NCBI RefSeq assembly: GCF_030811475.1
Contig: NZ_JAUSQV010000001.1
Location: 1,054,001 to 1,118,000 of the forward strand
Reading direction: 5' to 3'
Source of the DNA: Nakamurella flavida
Lineage (GTDB): Bacteria; Actinomycetota; Actinomycetes; Mycobacteriales; Nakamurellaceae
DNA: 64,000 nucleotides
The translations under genes were made by a program, and so were the position numbers. The notes below the pieces were generated by a model. The model was not told the origin of the DNA and ran no database searches. It worked only from the letters and a program-made list of their open reading frames with translations. This document shows positions 54,058 to 62,677 of this stretch, in pieces. Every line of letters starts with the position of its first letter. Position 1 is the first letter of the stretch.

Positions 54058-54924
54058 TCAGACGTCGGCCAGGGCGGTGAGCCGGTCCTTCTCCGTGCCG
54101 ATGTCGTAGGCCGGCGGCGGGTACTGCGGGTCGAGCTCGGCGAGCTTCTCGGTGAGCAGCGCGGCGATGGCCCAGTTCCGGTACCACTTGCGGTCCGACG
54201 GGATGACGTGCCACGGGGCGTCCGGGTTCGAGCACTCGGCGAGGGCGTCGGCGTAGGCGTCCTGGTAACGCGGCCACAGGGCGCGCTCGGCGGCGTCGGC
54301 CGGGTTGTACTTCCAGTACTTCGTCGGGTCGTCGAGTCGGGCGCGCAGACGTTCGAGCTGGGTGTCGGCGGAGATGTGCAGGAAGCACTTGACGACGGTG
54401 ACGCCCTCACCGGTCAGTCGTCGTTCGAAGTCGTTGATGGCTCCGTACCGCGCCCGCCACACCGGCTCCGGGACCAGGTTGCGGACCCGGACGATGAGCA
54501 CGTCCTCGTAGTGGCTGCGGTTGAAGACCCCGATCACCCCGGCCGGCGGGACCTGCTTCTCGATGCGCCAGAGGAAGTCGTGGCTCAGCTCCTCCTTCGT
54601 CGGCGACTTGAAGGAGGCGAGCGACACCCCGCCCGGGTCGACCAGGCCCAGCACGTGCTTGACGACGCCGTCCTTCCCGGACGTGTCCATGCCCTGCAGG
54701 ACGAGCAGCAGCCGGTTCTGCGCACCCGCGGTGGACTGCGCGAACAGCCGCTCCTGCAGGCCCTCGAGGGTGGGGGCCAGCTCGGCCAACGCCGCCGCGG
54801 CGTCCTTCTTCGACTGCGGCCCCACCGGGGTCGCCCGAGTGGGCAGATCGCTCAGCGCGGGGCGCCCCGCGGGCAGGGCGAAGGTCTCGCTGTAGGACGG
54901 GTGATCATGCCCGGAGGTCGCCAT
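54058..54924 (-). CDS. ppk2: Polyphosphate kinase 2 family protein
   Basis: The 288-residue protein has the PPK2 Walker A motif LQGMDTSGKDG, followed by HDFLWRIEKQVPPAG, IGVFNRSHYEDVLIVRV and a late WHVIPSDRKWYRNWA. PPK2 enzymes phosphorylate nucleotides with polyphosphate (or make polyphosphate); the choice between AMP and ADP cannot be read safely. ATG at 54924 has GGCAGG about eight bases upstream. The gene is 64 bases upstream of cofC on the same strand. Confidence 0.92.
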   Translation of the reverse strand: MATSGHDHPSYSETFALPAGRPALSDLPTRATPVGPQSKKDAAAALAELAPTLEGLQERLFAQSTAGAQNRLLLVLQGMDTSGKDGVVKHVLGLVDPGGVSLASFKSPTKEELSHDFLWRIEKQVPPAGVIGVFNRSHYEDVLIVRVRNLVPEPVWRARYGAINDFERRLTGEGVTVVKCFLHISADTQLERLRARLDDPTKYWKYNPADAAERALWPRYQDAYADALAECSNPDAPWHVIPSDRKWYRNWAIAALLTEKLAELDPQYPPPAYDIGTEKDRLTALADV

Positions 54925-55002
54925 GCCGGGAGCCTGCCAGACGCGCCCGCATCCGACCACGCCGGCCGACCCGGGCCTGACGTTCCGCTCACAGCCGGGT
55001 GG

Positions 55003-56001
55003 TCAGCCCGCTTCCCGGGCCAGCGCGAGCAGCCGGGACGTGGCCCGCAGGTACTTCTTGCGGTAACCGCCGGCGATCATCTCCGGGGAGAACAGCTGGT
55101 CCAGCGGCGCCCCGGAGGCCACCACCGGCACCGTGCGGTCGTAGAGCCGGTCGATGAGGACGACCCAGCGCAGCGCCACCGCCTGATCGGTCAGCGGCCG
55201 GACCCCGCGCAGGTGCACGGCGGAGACGCCGTCGACGAGGCGGCCGTACCGGGACGGGTGCAGCCGGCCGAGGGTGGCGGTCACCGCGTCGAAGTCGTCC
55301 AGGCTGGCCCCGGGTGTCGACCCGGCCCGCAGCTGCACGTCGGCGTCGGACACCGGGGCGGGCGCGGCGGCCAGCCCGGCGTGCCGGAAGTCCGGCCCGT
55401 CCACCCGCAGGGTGTCGAACCGGGAGGACAGCGCCTGGATCTCGCGCTTGAAGTCCTCGGCGGCGAACCGACCCTCACCCAGTTTGTCGGGCAGCGTGTT
55501 GGAGGTGGCCGCCAGCGAGACCCCGGCGTCGGCGAGCTCGCCGAGCAGCCGGGTCATCAGCATGGTGTCGCCCGGGTCGTCGAGCTCGAACTCGTCGACG
55601 GCGAGCAGCTTGTGCCCGGAGAGGCGCTGCACGGTGGTGGCGAAGCCCAGTGCGCCGACCAGGTGGGTGTACTCCACGAAGGTGCCGTAGGCCTTGGGGC
55701 CGGGCACGCGGTGCCAGGTGGACGCGAGCAGGTGGGTCTTGCCGACGCCGAACCCACCGTCCAGGTAGACCGCACCGGCCTCGGGCTCCGCCCGGCCGAA
55801 CCACTTCTTCCTCGGCGGGGCGGCGATCCGGTCGGCGAAGGCGGTCAACGCCTCCTTCGCCCGGCTCTGCGAGGGCTCGGCCGGGTCGGGCCGGTAGGTC
55901 TCGAACCGGGCCTGGGCGAACCGCAGCGGCGGGACCAGACCGGCGATCAACTCGTCCGGGCTGACGACCGGGGCCTGATCGGCCAGATGCACGACGGACA
56001 C
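55003..56001 (-). CDS. zapE: Cell division protein ZapE (AFG1-like ATPase)
   Basis: The 332-residue P-loop ATPase has YLDGGFGVGKTHLL (Walker A) and LLAVDEFELDDPGDT (Walker B), then ATSNTLPDKLGEGRFAAEDF, the family signature. In E. coli ZapE acts at the division ring under low oxygen; related AFG1 proteins act in mitochondrial protein quality. It corresponds in position and type to Rv2670c. GTG at 56001 has TAGGGT eight bases upstream, so the message is almost leaderless. Confidence 0.92.
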   Translation of the reverse strand: MSVVHLADQAPVVSPDELIAGLVPPLRFAQARFETYRPDPAEPSQSRAKEALTAFADRIAAPPRKKWFGRAEPEAGAVYLDGGFGVGKTHLLASTWHRVPGPKAYGTFVEYTHLVGALGFATTVQRLSGHKLLAVDEFELDDPGDTMLMTRLLGELADAGVSLAATSNTLPDKLGEGRFAAEDFKREIQALSSRFDTLRVDGPDFRHAGLAAAPAPVSDADVQLRAGSTPGASLDDFDAVTATLGRLHPSRYGRLVDGVSAVHLRGVRPLTDQAVALRWVVLIDRLYDRTVPVVASGAPLDQLFSPEMIAGGYRKKYLRATSRLLALAREAG

Positions 56002-56132
56002 GACGGGTCACCCTAGGGCTCCAGTGCGTCCCGCCCGGCGCCGTGAGTCCGAGGTCACCGGGCGGTCCGCACCGCCCCCGTCCCGACCTGCGCGGACGGA
56101 ACCCCCGCGCCGGGCCGTGATGGGATGGCTGG

Positions 56133-57752
56133 GTGGCCCCGATCCCCGCTGTGCCGAGTCCGCGGGCCGGGACGCCCCGCCGACGGCGGGTCCGCCCGCT
56201 CGCCGCGTTCGCGCTGGCCGCGGCCCTGCTCACCGGCGCGGTCGCCTGCTCGATCGGCCCGTCCACCCGGCCGGAGCTGGCCACCTCCGGGCCCGGTGGC
56301 GAGCTCCCGCCGCCGACGTCGGCCGCGACCACCGGCAGCTCGGTCCCGGTGGGCCCGGGCGGTTCGGGGCGGGAATCGGCGCCGGTGCAGTGGACGACGT
56401 GCGACCCGGAGGTGCCGGCGGACGGGGCGGGCGCGGCGTTCGCGGTCGACTGCGCGTCCGTCCAGGTGGCCCGGGACGACTCCGGCGGCTTCGACTCGTT
56501 CTTCCTGGAGATCGCCCGGGCGCGGGCGCCGGGCCTGCCCGACGACGCCCCGACCCTGGTCGTGCTCCGCGACGACCCCGGCCGCCTCGGCCGGTCGGCC
56601 GTCGCGCAGGAGGCGGCCGCACTGAGCCCGGACCTGCAGGCCGGGTACGCCGTGGTCACCGTGGATCTCGTCGGCACCGGGGCCTCGTCGGCCACCGACT
56701 GCGTGTCGGAGACGAACCAGGCAGGCTTCGTCGGCCTCCCCGCCGACCCGTCCACCGGTGCCGGCGCGGCCGCCGTGACGGCCCTGTCGCGGTCGCTGGC
56801 CTTCGACTGCACGGACCTGGTCGGCCCCGGGCTCACCCAGGCCAACACCACGTTCGCCGCCGACGACCTGGACACCGTCCGAGCCGCACTCGGCACTCCC
56901 ACCCTGGCTCTGCTGGGTCGCGGGTACGGCGCCACGCTGGCCGCCGTCTACGCGGACCGGTATCCCGGCCGGGTCGGGTCGGTGGTGCTCGACGGCCCGT
57001 GGGATCCGGCGGCCACCCCCGGTCAGCGGGCGGCGACCACCGGCGCGGCCCTGGAGAGGTCCCTGGACGCGTTCGCCGCGGCCTGTCCCGGGTTCCCCGG
57101 CGGCTGCGCCCTGGGCGACGACCCGCGCGCCGCGGTGCAGGGCCTGGTGCAGAGCCTGGACGCCGCCGACGGCCGCGGCGGGCAGCTCACCGGCGGCGGC
57201 GTGCTGCTGCTGCTGTCCACGGAGCTCGGCGACCCGGACGGCTGGCCGGCCCTGGCCGACGACCTGGCCGGCGCACAGATCGGCGACCCGTCCGCACTGA
57301 CCGCCCGGCTGTACCTGCAGCAGGGCGGCAGCGACTCGGCCGAGCTGACCAGCGATCTGCTGCTGTACGCCTGCAACGACTCCGCCGAACGACTCACCGG
57401 CGACACCCTCGCCGCCGCCTTCACGCAGGCCCGCGCCGCCGCTCCTCTGTTCGGTCCGTACCTGGTCGGCCGGGCGGCACTGTGCTCGTCCTGGCCGGCG
57501 CCGGAGGTGGCCCTGGGAACCGTCCGGGCCACCGGCGCCGCGCCGATCGTGGTGCTCGGCGCCGTCGGCGACCCGGTCAGCCCGTACGTGGGCGTGCAGG
57601 CGGTCACCGGCCAACTCGCCCCGGGCACCGCCGTGAGCTGGCAGTCCGGCCGGCACGGGAGCTACCCGGCCTCGGCGTGCGTCACCGCGGCGGTCGACGG
57701 GTACCTCCTCACCGCCCGGGCGCCGGCCCGGGACACCCTCTGCCCGCCCTGA
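56133..57752 (+). CDS. Secreted alpha/beta-hydrolase family lipoprotein without catalytic Ser
   Basis: The 539-residue protein has a signal with a Cys (LLTGAVACS), a Pro/Ser/Gly linker and an alpha/beta-hydrolase domain of the tripeptidyl-aminopeptidase (TAP/SlpD) type, as in Rv2672. The oxyanion and strand patterns are normal (YAVVTVDLVGTGAS) and the later Asp (LGAVGDPVSP) and His (GRHGSYP) are in place. The nucleophile elbow reads LLGRGYGATLAAVYA instead of GxSxG, so the Ser is a Gly. It may be an inactive binding protein. GTG at 56133 is the likely start. Confidence 0.85.
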   Translation: MAPIPAVPSPRAGTPRRRRVRPLAAFALAAALLTGAVACSIGPSTRPELATSGPGGELPPPTSAATTGSSVPVGPGGSGRESAPVQWTTCDPEVPADGAGAAFAVDCASVQVARDDSGGFDSFFLEIARARAPGLPDDAPTLVVLRDDPGRLGRSAVAQEAAALSPDLQAGYAVVTVDLVGTGASSATDCVSETNQAGFVGLPADPSTGAGAAAVTALSRSLAFDCTDLVGPGLTQANTTFAADDLDTVRAALGTPTLALLGRGYGATLAAVYADRYPGRVGSVVLDGPWDPAATPGQRAATTGAALERSLDAFAAACPGFPGGCALGDDPRAAVQGLVQSLDAADGRGGQLTGGGVLLLLSTELGDPDGWPALADDLAGAQIGDPSALTARLYLQQGGSDSAELTSDLLLYACNDSAERLTGDTLAAAFTQARAAAPLFGPYLVGRAALCSSWPAPEVALGTVRATGAAPIVVLGAVGDPVSPYVGVQAVTGQLAPGTAVSWQSGRHGSYPASACVTAAVDGYLLTARAPARDTLCPP

Positions 57753-57794
57753 TCGCACCCGGTCGCCGCGCTCCCCGTGCGTACCGTGGACGCC

Positions 57795-58205
57795 ATGTCC
57801 CAGCCCAAGACCGTCAAGTCCGAGGAGCAGTGGCGCGCCGAGCTCGACCCGCTCGCCTACGCCGTCCTGCGTGAGTCCGCCACCGAACGCCCGTACACCG
57901 GTGAGTACACCGACACCACCACCGAGGGCGTCTACTCCTGTCGCGCGTGCGGCGTGGAGCTCTTCCGCTCCCAGACCAAGTTCGCGTCGCACTGCGGGTG
58001 GCCGAGCTTCTACGCGCCGTCCGAGTCGGACAACGTCACCCTCATCACGGATCGCACGCTGGGCATGGTCCGCATCGAGGTGCGCTGCGCCGGGTGCGAC
58101 TCGCACCTGGGCCACGTCTTCGAGGGCGAGGGGTACCCGACCCCGACCGACCAGCGCTACTGCATCAACTCGGTGTCGCTGACCCTGGCCCCCACGGCCG
58201 GGTGA
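57795..58205 (+). CDS. msrB: Peptide-methionine (R)-S-oxide reductase
   Basis: The 136-residue protein repairs oxidised methionine (R form). It has the zinc ligands CRAC and CAGC, the block SHCGWPSFYAP and the catalytic Cys in DQRYCINSVSL. Length is normal. ATG at 57795 is seven bases after a TACCGT hexamer, so it may be leaderless. It follows the hydrolase on the same strand, as Rv2674 follows Rv2672-Rv2673 in M. tuberculosis. Confidence 0.96.
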   Translation: MSQPKTVKSEEQWRAELDPLAYAVLRESATERPYTGEYTDTTTEGVYSCRACGVELFRSQTKFASHCGWPSFYAPSESDNVTLITDRTLGMVRIEVRCAGCDSHLGHVFEGEGYPTPTDQRYCINSVSLTLAPTAG

Positions 58206-58266
58206 CAGCGGCCCGACGCCACCCGCCCACCGGCGTTGCGTCCCCGACACGCCGATGACGCGGCCG

Positions 58267-58272
58267 TAGGGT
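58267..58272 (+). promoter_or_regulatory. -10 box of the leaderless DUF3000 gene
   Basis: TAGGGT is followed by six bases (CCGGTC) and the ATG at 58279, the same layout as at 9018, 38228 and 59821. Confidence 0.6.
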
Positions 58273-58278
58273 CCGGTC

Positions 58279-58878
58279 ATGAGCGTGTCCGCGCAGCCGC
58301 TGACCCCGGTCGACCCGGCCGGCCCGATCGCCTTCCAGGAGGCGGTCGCCGGCCTGCAGACCGCTGTCCTGCGCCGGGAGATCGAGATCGGCACCCTCCC
58401 GGCACCCGGGCGGTTGGCGCCGTGGTCGCACGCGATGTCGGCCACCATCCCCGCCCCCGACGGGGAGGACGAGATCGCCTCCGGTCGGTTGATCCTGCTG
58501 CACGACCCCGACGGGGTGGACGCATGGGGCGGCACGCTGCGCATCGTGGTCTTCGCGACGAGCGAGGTCGATCCGGAGATCGCCGTCGACCCGCTGCTGC
58601 CCGAGGTCGCCTGGAGCTGGCTGGTCGAGGCGCTGGCCGAGACCGGCGCGGACTACTCGGCCCTGGGCGGCACCGTGACGGCGACCTCCTCGACCCGATT
58701 CGGTGACATCTCCGGGCCGCACCGGGTCGACGATCTCGAACTTCGCGCTTCGTGGACCCCGGACCCCCGAACTGGCCTACACCTCCAGGCATTCGGGAAC
58801 CTTTTGGCTGCGGCAGCCGGGTTACCACCTGAGGGAGTGACCACAATCGGACGGATCGGCCCCCCGAACGTACGCTGA
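58279..58878 (+). CDS. DUF3000 family protein
   Basis: The 199-residue protein fits the actinobacterial DUF3000 family: FQEAVAGLQTAVLRREIEIG, LAPWSHAMSA, GRLILLHDPDGVDAWGGTLR and a late STRFGDISGPHR. No function is known. It is usually found before rnd, as here, where one regulator gene lies between them. Confidence 0.88.
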   Translation: MSVSAQPLTPVDPAGPIAFQEAVAGLQTAVLRREIEIGTLPAPGRLAPWSHAMSATIPAPDGEDEIASGRLILLHDPDGVDAWGGTLRIVVFATSEVDPEIAVDPLLPEVAWSWLVEALAETGADYSALGGTVTATSSTRFGDISGPHRVDDLELRASWTPDPRTGLHLQAFGNLLAAAAGLPPEGVTTIGRIGPPNVR

Positions 58879-59054
58879 TCGGTTACCCTGGGTCAGCTCA
58901 GGACGCCCCCACCTCGACGCGTGTGGTCTGCACAGCGACGGCCCCCCGGCCGCCGACTGGGTGATCGCATCCCGTGCTCAGTGACGACACGGACGCCCCG
59001 CCCCGGCGGGACGAGGACCGGTCGGCCGGGCTTCGACCGGTTCGAGGAGGACGC

Positions 59055-59738
59055 ATGACCACACCGTCCATCGGTCTGTCGGCGGCGATGCACTCGCCCG
59101 ACAGCGCGCGTGAGCTGCCGGTCAACGGCCTGCTGCCCTCGCCACGGACCCCGGTGCACGATGCCGCACCCGCCACCGGAGGTGTGCCGCTGCGCGGAGC
59201 CACCGTCCTGCTCGTCGATCCCGATCGCGCCACCCGGGAATCACTGCAGGCCAGCCTGGCCGACATCGGTATCGGGCGCATCCAGGAAGCAGGGTCCCTC
59301 GAGGCCGTGCAGGAGATCGCCGCGGAGTCCACCGGCGGTGATCTGGCCCTGGTCAGCCTGACCTTCGGGACGCAGACACCGGAGCTCATCACCACCCTGC
59401 GCCGCTCCGGGTGGAATCGCGTGGTCGCCCTGGCCCCCACCGCGGACATCGGTCCGGTCATCGACGCCGTCGGCGCCGGGGTCAGCGGTGTCCTCATCGG
59501 TCGGCGCGCCAACCCGGCCGCGGCCAGCATCCCGAGCAGCATCCACGAGCTGTCCTCCCGGGAGATCGAGGTCATCCGACTGGTGGCCGACGGCCGCTCG
59601 AACAAGTGGATCGGCGACCGCCTCTCGCTGTCCGCGCTCACCGTGAAGAGCCACCTCGCCCGGATCGGCCGCAAGCTCGGCACCGGCGACCGCGCGCACA
59701 TGGTGGCCCTGGCCATGCGGGCCGGGGTCATCTCCTGA
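59055..59738 (+). CDS. LuxR-type regulator with degenerate receiver domain
   Basis: The 227-residue protein has a 45-residue tail, a receiver-like domain (50-160) and a LuxR-type helix-turn-helix (HELSSREIEVIRLVADGRSN, then GDRLSLSALTVKSHLARIGR). The receiver lacks its key residues: the phosphoacceptor position in DLALVSLTFG is Ser101, only one Asp of the first acidic pair is in place, and the conserved Lys is missing in GVLIGRR. It therefore probably acts without phosphorylation. ATG at 59055 has GAGGAGGA just upstream. Confidence 0.9.
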   Translation: MTTPSIGLSAAMHSPDSARELPVNGLLPSPRTPVHDAAPATGGVPLRGATVLLVDPDRATRESLQASLADIGIGRIQEAGSLEAVQEIAAESTGGDLALVSLTFGTQTPELITTLRRSGWNRVVALAPTADIGPVIDAVGAGVSGVLIGRRANPAAASIPSSIHELSSREIEVIRLVADGRSNKWIGDRLSLSALTVKSHLARIGRKLGTGDRAHMVALAMRAGVIS

Positions 59739-59808
59739 GCCACCCGCCCCCGCCGGGTCCCTCACCCCGCCGCGGGGGCGGCTCGCCGTCGGACGCGCCT
59801 GCGCACGA

Positions 59809-59814
59809 TAAGTT
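59809..59814 (+). promoter_or_regulatory. -10 box of the leaderless rnd gene
   Basis: TAAGTT (TANNNT) is followed by six bases (CCGGGC) and the ATG at 59821, with no ribosome-binding site. Confidence 0.55.
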
Positions 59815-59820
59815 CCGGGC

Positions 59821-61173
59821 ATGTCCGTCGCCCCGACCCCGCCCATCGGCGGTGCCCCGTTGACCACCGTCGACCCGCCCCATGCCCCGTTCGCACCGGA
59901 GGCGCCGGACGGGTCCGGTCCCGGTGTCGACGTCCCGGCGGATGCCGACGCCCCTGAGCTGATCCCCTTGCTCGCCCCGCGTGACGGTGACGTCCTGCCG
60001 ATCACCGACCCGGTCGAGGTCATGGAGTGGGCCCGACGGCTCGCCGCCGGCGGCGGCCCGGTGGCCCTGGACGCGGAACGAGCGTCCGGCTACCGGTACA
60101 GCGCCCGGGCCTATCTCGTGCAGCTGCGCCGGGACGACGTCGGCACCGCGCTCTTCGACCCCGCCGCCCTGGGCGATCTGGCCGTGCTGGACGACGCGCT
60201 GGCCGATGCGGAATGGGTGCTGCACGCGGCCAGTCAGGATCTGCCCTGCCTGATCGAACTGGGCATGCGTCCGCGGACGCTGTTCGACACCGAACTGGCC
60301 GGCCGGCTGGCCGGGCTCCCCCGGGTCGGGCTGGGCCCGTTGGTCGAGCAGATGCTCGGCCTGCACCTGCGCAAGGGGCACGGGGCCGCCGACTGGTCGA
60401 CCCGACCGCTGCCCCGGGAGTGGCTGACGTACGCCGCCCTGGACGTCGAGGTCCTCGTCGAACTGCGCGACGCGATGGACGCCCTGCTCACCCGGCAGGG
60501 CAAGAGCGAATGGGCGCGGCAGGAGTTCGCGGCCATCGTGGCGGCGCCGCCGTCGCCGCCGCGGGTGGACCCGTGGCGCCGTACCTCGGGCATCCACCGG
60601 CTGCACGACCGACGCGCCCTGGCCGTCATCCGCGAGCTGTGGCTGGCCCGGGACTCGCTGGCCCGGCGCCGGGACCTCGCCCCGCACCGCGTGCTCCCGG
60701 ACACCGCCATCATCGCGGCGGCGACGGCCAAACCCACCACCGAGGCCGCGCTGGTCGCCCTGCCGGTCTTCTCCGGACGCATGCAGCGCCGGACGTCCGC
60801 CCTGTGGGCGGCCGCAGTGGCCCGCGGACTGGCCCTCCCCGAGGACCGGCTGCCCACCGTCCGGCTCGTCGTCGACGGCCCGCCCGCCCCGGCGCGCTGG
60901 TCGGCCAAGGATCCGGTCGCCGCCGCCCGGCTCGCCGCCGCGCGCACCCGGATGGCCGCTCTCTCCGAGCGGGTGTCGGTCCCGGTGGAGAACCTCGTGT
61001 CGCCGGACCTGCTGCGTCGGGTGCTCTGGAGCCCGCCGGACGACGGCGACGTGGCCACCGCCTTGTCCGGACTGGGGGCCCGTCCGTGGCAGGTGGAGCT
61101 GGTCTCGCCGGAGGTGCGCGGAGCGCTGTCCGACGCGGCCACCGCGCCCGTCGCCACCCCGTCGGAGGGCTAA
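59821..61173 (+). CDS. rnd: Ribonuclease D-like 3'-5' exoribonuclease
   Basis: The 450-residue protein has the DEDDy exonuclease motifs: Asp and Glu in ALDAERASGY, Asp in HAASQDLPCL, and Tyr and Asp in LTYAALDVEVL, followed by an HRDC domain around 260-340. It trims structured RNAs such as tRNA precursors. The N-terminal 60 residues are Pro/Ala-rich and probably disordered. The corresponding mycobacterial gene is Rv2681. Confidence 0.93.
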   Translation: MSVAPTPPIGGAPLTTVDPPHAPFAPEAPDGSGPGVDVPADADAPELIPLLAPRDGDVLPITDPVEVMEWARRLAAGGGPVALDAERASGYRYSARAYLVQLRRDDVGTALFDPAALGDLAVLDDALADAEWVLHAASQDLPCLIELGMRPRTLFDTELAGRLAGLPRVGLGPLVEQMLGLHLRKGHGAADWSTRPLPREWLTYAALDVEVLVELRDAMDALLTRQGKSEWARQEFAAIVAAPPSPPRVDPWRRTSGIHRLHDRRALAVIRELWLARDSLARRRDLAPHRVLPDTAIIAAATAKPTTEAALVALPVFSGRMQRRTSALWAAAVARGLALPEDRLPTVRLVVDGPPAPARWSAKDPVAAARLAAARTRMAALSERVSVPVENLVSPDLLRRVLWSPPDDGDVATALSGLGARPWQVELVSPEVRGALSDAATAPVATPSEG

Positions 61174-61195
61174 GTTACCGGCGAGTAGGTATGGT
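61174..61195 (+). promoter_or_regulatory. Possible TetR-type operator at the fadAB promoter
   Basis: TTACCGGCGAGTA (61175-61187) is a near-palindrome with TTAC/GTA ends, as in operators of fatty-acid regulators. It lies just upstream of TATGGT (61190-61195), a fair -10 box, so a bound repressor would cover the spacer. The link is inference. Confidence 0.4.
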
Positions 61196-61264
61196 GTCGT
61201 CCATCGGGTACCGGCGCCTGCGGCCGGTCGAGGCCCGGTGTCCGGACGAGAAGGAGCCACTCGC

Positions 61265-62677
61265 GTGAGCCCAACCACCAGCCCCGAGATCGACCGCCCC
61301 GCCACCGGACGCCCGCCCGGCCCGGCCGCCGCCCGCACCCTGCGCGACGTGGTCTTCGTCGACGGCGTCCGGACCCCGTTCGGGCGGGCCGGGGCCAAGG
61401 GTCAGTTCGCCGAGACCCGGGCCGACGACCTCGTGGTGAAGGTGATCCGCGAGCTGATGCGCCGGCACCCCGAGCTGCCGCCGGAGCGCATCGACGAGGT
61501 CGCCATCGCCGCGGCCACCCAGACCGGCGACCAGGGACTGACCATCGGACGGTCCGCCGCGCTGCTCGCCGGGCTCCCCCGCTCCGTCCCCGGCTTCGCC
61601 ATCGACCGGATGTGCGCCGGCGCGATGACCGCGGTGACCACGGTGGCCTCCGGGATCGCCGTCGGCGCGTACGACGCCGTCATCGCCGGCGGCGTCGAGC
61701 ACATGGGCCACCACCCGATGGGCGCGGGTGCCGATCCCAATCCGCGCTTCGTCGCCGACCGGCTGGTCGACCCGGACGCGCTGAACATGGGCGCCACCGC
61801 CGAGAACCTGCACGACGCCTACCCGCGCCTGACCAAGGCCCGCGCCGATGCGTACGCCGTCGCCAGCCAGGAGCGGTACGCCGCCGCCCTGGCCGCCGGC
61901 AAGATCACCGGCGACTTCGTCCCCGTCGCCACCCGCTCCACCGAGAACGGTTGGAGCCTGGCCGATCACGACGAGCTGCCCCGTCCCGGCACGACCGCCG
62001 AGGCGCTGGACGGACTACGGACCCCGTTCCGCCCGCACGGCCGGGTCACCGCGGGCAACGCCTCCGGCCTGACCGACGGAGCCACCGGCTGCCTGCTCGT
62101 GGCCGCCGACGTGGCCGAAGAGCTCGGCCTGCCGGTGCGCATGCGGATGGTCGCCTTCGCCTTCGCCGGGGTGGCCCCCGAGACCATGGGCACCGGACCG
62201 ATCCCGGCCACCGAGAAGGCTCTGGCCAAGGCCGGTCTCACCATCGACGACATCGGAGCGATCGAGATCAACGAGGCCTTCGCCGTCCAGGTGCTCGCCT
62301 TCACCGACCACTTCGGCCTGGCCGACGACGACCCCCGGGTCAACCCCTACGGCGGCGCGATCGCCATGGGACACCCGCTGGCCTCCTCCGGGGTGCGGCT
62401 GATGACCCAGCTGGCCCGGGAGTTCGCCGAGCATCCCGAGGTGCGGTACGGCCTCACCACCATGTGCGTGGGGCTGGGCATGGGCGGCACGGTGATCTGG
62501 GAGAACCCGCACTTCGACGGAGTCGGATCGCTCGACCTCACCCCGGAGCAGGCCGCCGCCGTGGGCGACATCGCTGACGCCGCGGGGGATCTCGGTGCCG
62601 CCCTCGATCCGCAGAACGCCGCGTCCACCACATCCACCACCGACGCGTCCACCACCACCCCGGGGAGCCAGCAGTGA
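61265..62677 (+). CDS. fadA: Acetyl-CoA acyltransferase (thiolase)
   Basis: The 470-residue thiolase cleaves 3-ketoacyl-CoA in beta-oxidation. The acyl-accepting Cys is in DRMCAGAMTA, and the second pair His and Cys are in AMGHPLASSG and TTMCVGLGMGG. The N-terminal 30 residues are Pro/Ala-rich and the C-terminus has an extra tail of about 45 residues, rich in Ala and Thr. GTG at 61265 follows AAGGAG by nine bases. It overlaps fadB by four bases (GTGA), so both subunits are made together. Confidence 0.95.
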   Translation: MSPTTSPEIDRPATGRPPGPAAARTLRDVVFVDGVRTPFGRAGAKGQFAETRADDLVVKVIRELMRRHPELPPERIDEVAIAAATQTGDQGLTIGRSAALLAGLPRSVPGFAIDRMCAGAMTAVTTVASGIAVGAYDAVIAGGVEHMGHHPMGAGADPNPRFVADRLVDPDALNMGATAENLHDAYPRLTKARADAYAVASQERYAAALAAGKITGDFVPVATRSTENGWSLADHDELPRPGTTAEALDGLRTPFRPHGRVTAGNASGLTDGATGCLLVAADVAEELGLPVRMRMVAFAFAGVAPETMGTGPIPATEKALAKAGLTIDDIGAIEINEAFAVQVLAFTDHFGLADDDPRVNPYGGAIAMGHPLASSGVRLMTQLAREFAEHPEVRYGLTTMCVGLGMGGTVIWENPHFDGVGSLDLTPEQAAAVGDIADAAGDLGAALDPQNAASTTSTTDASTTTPGSQQ

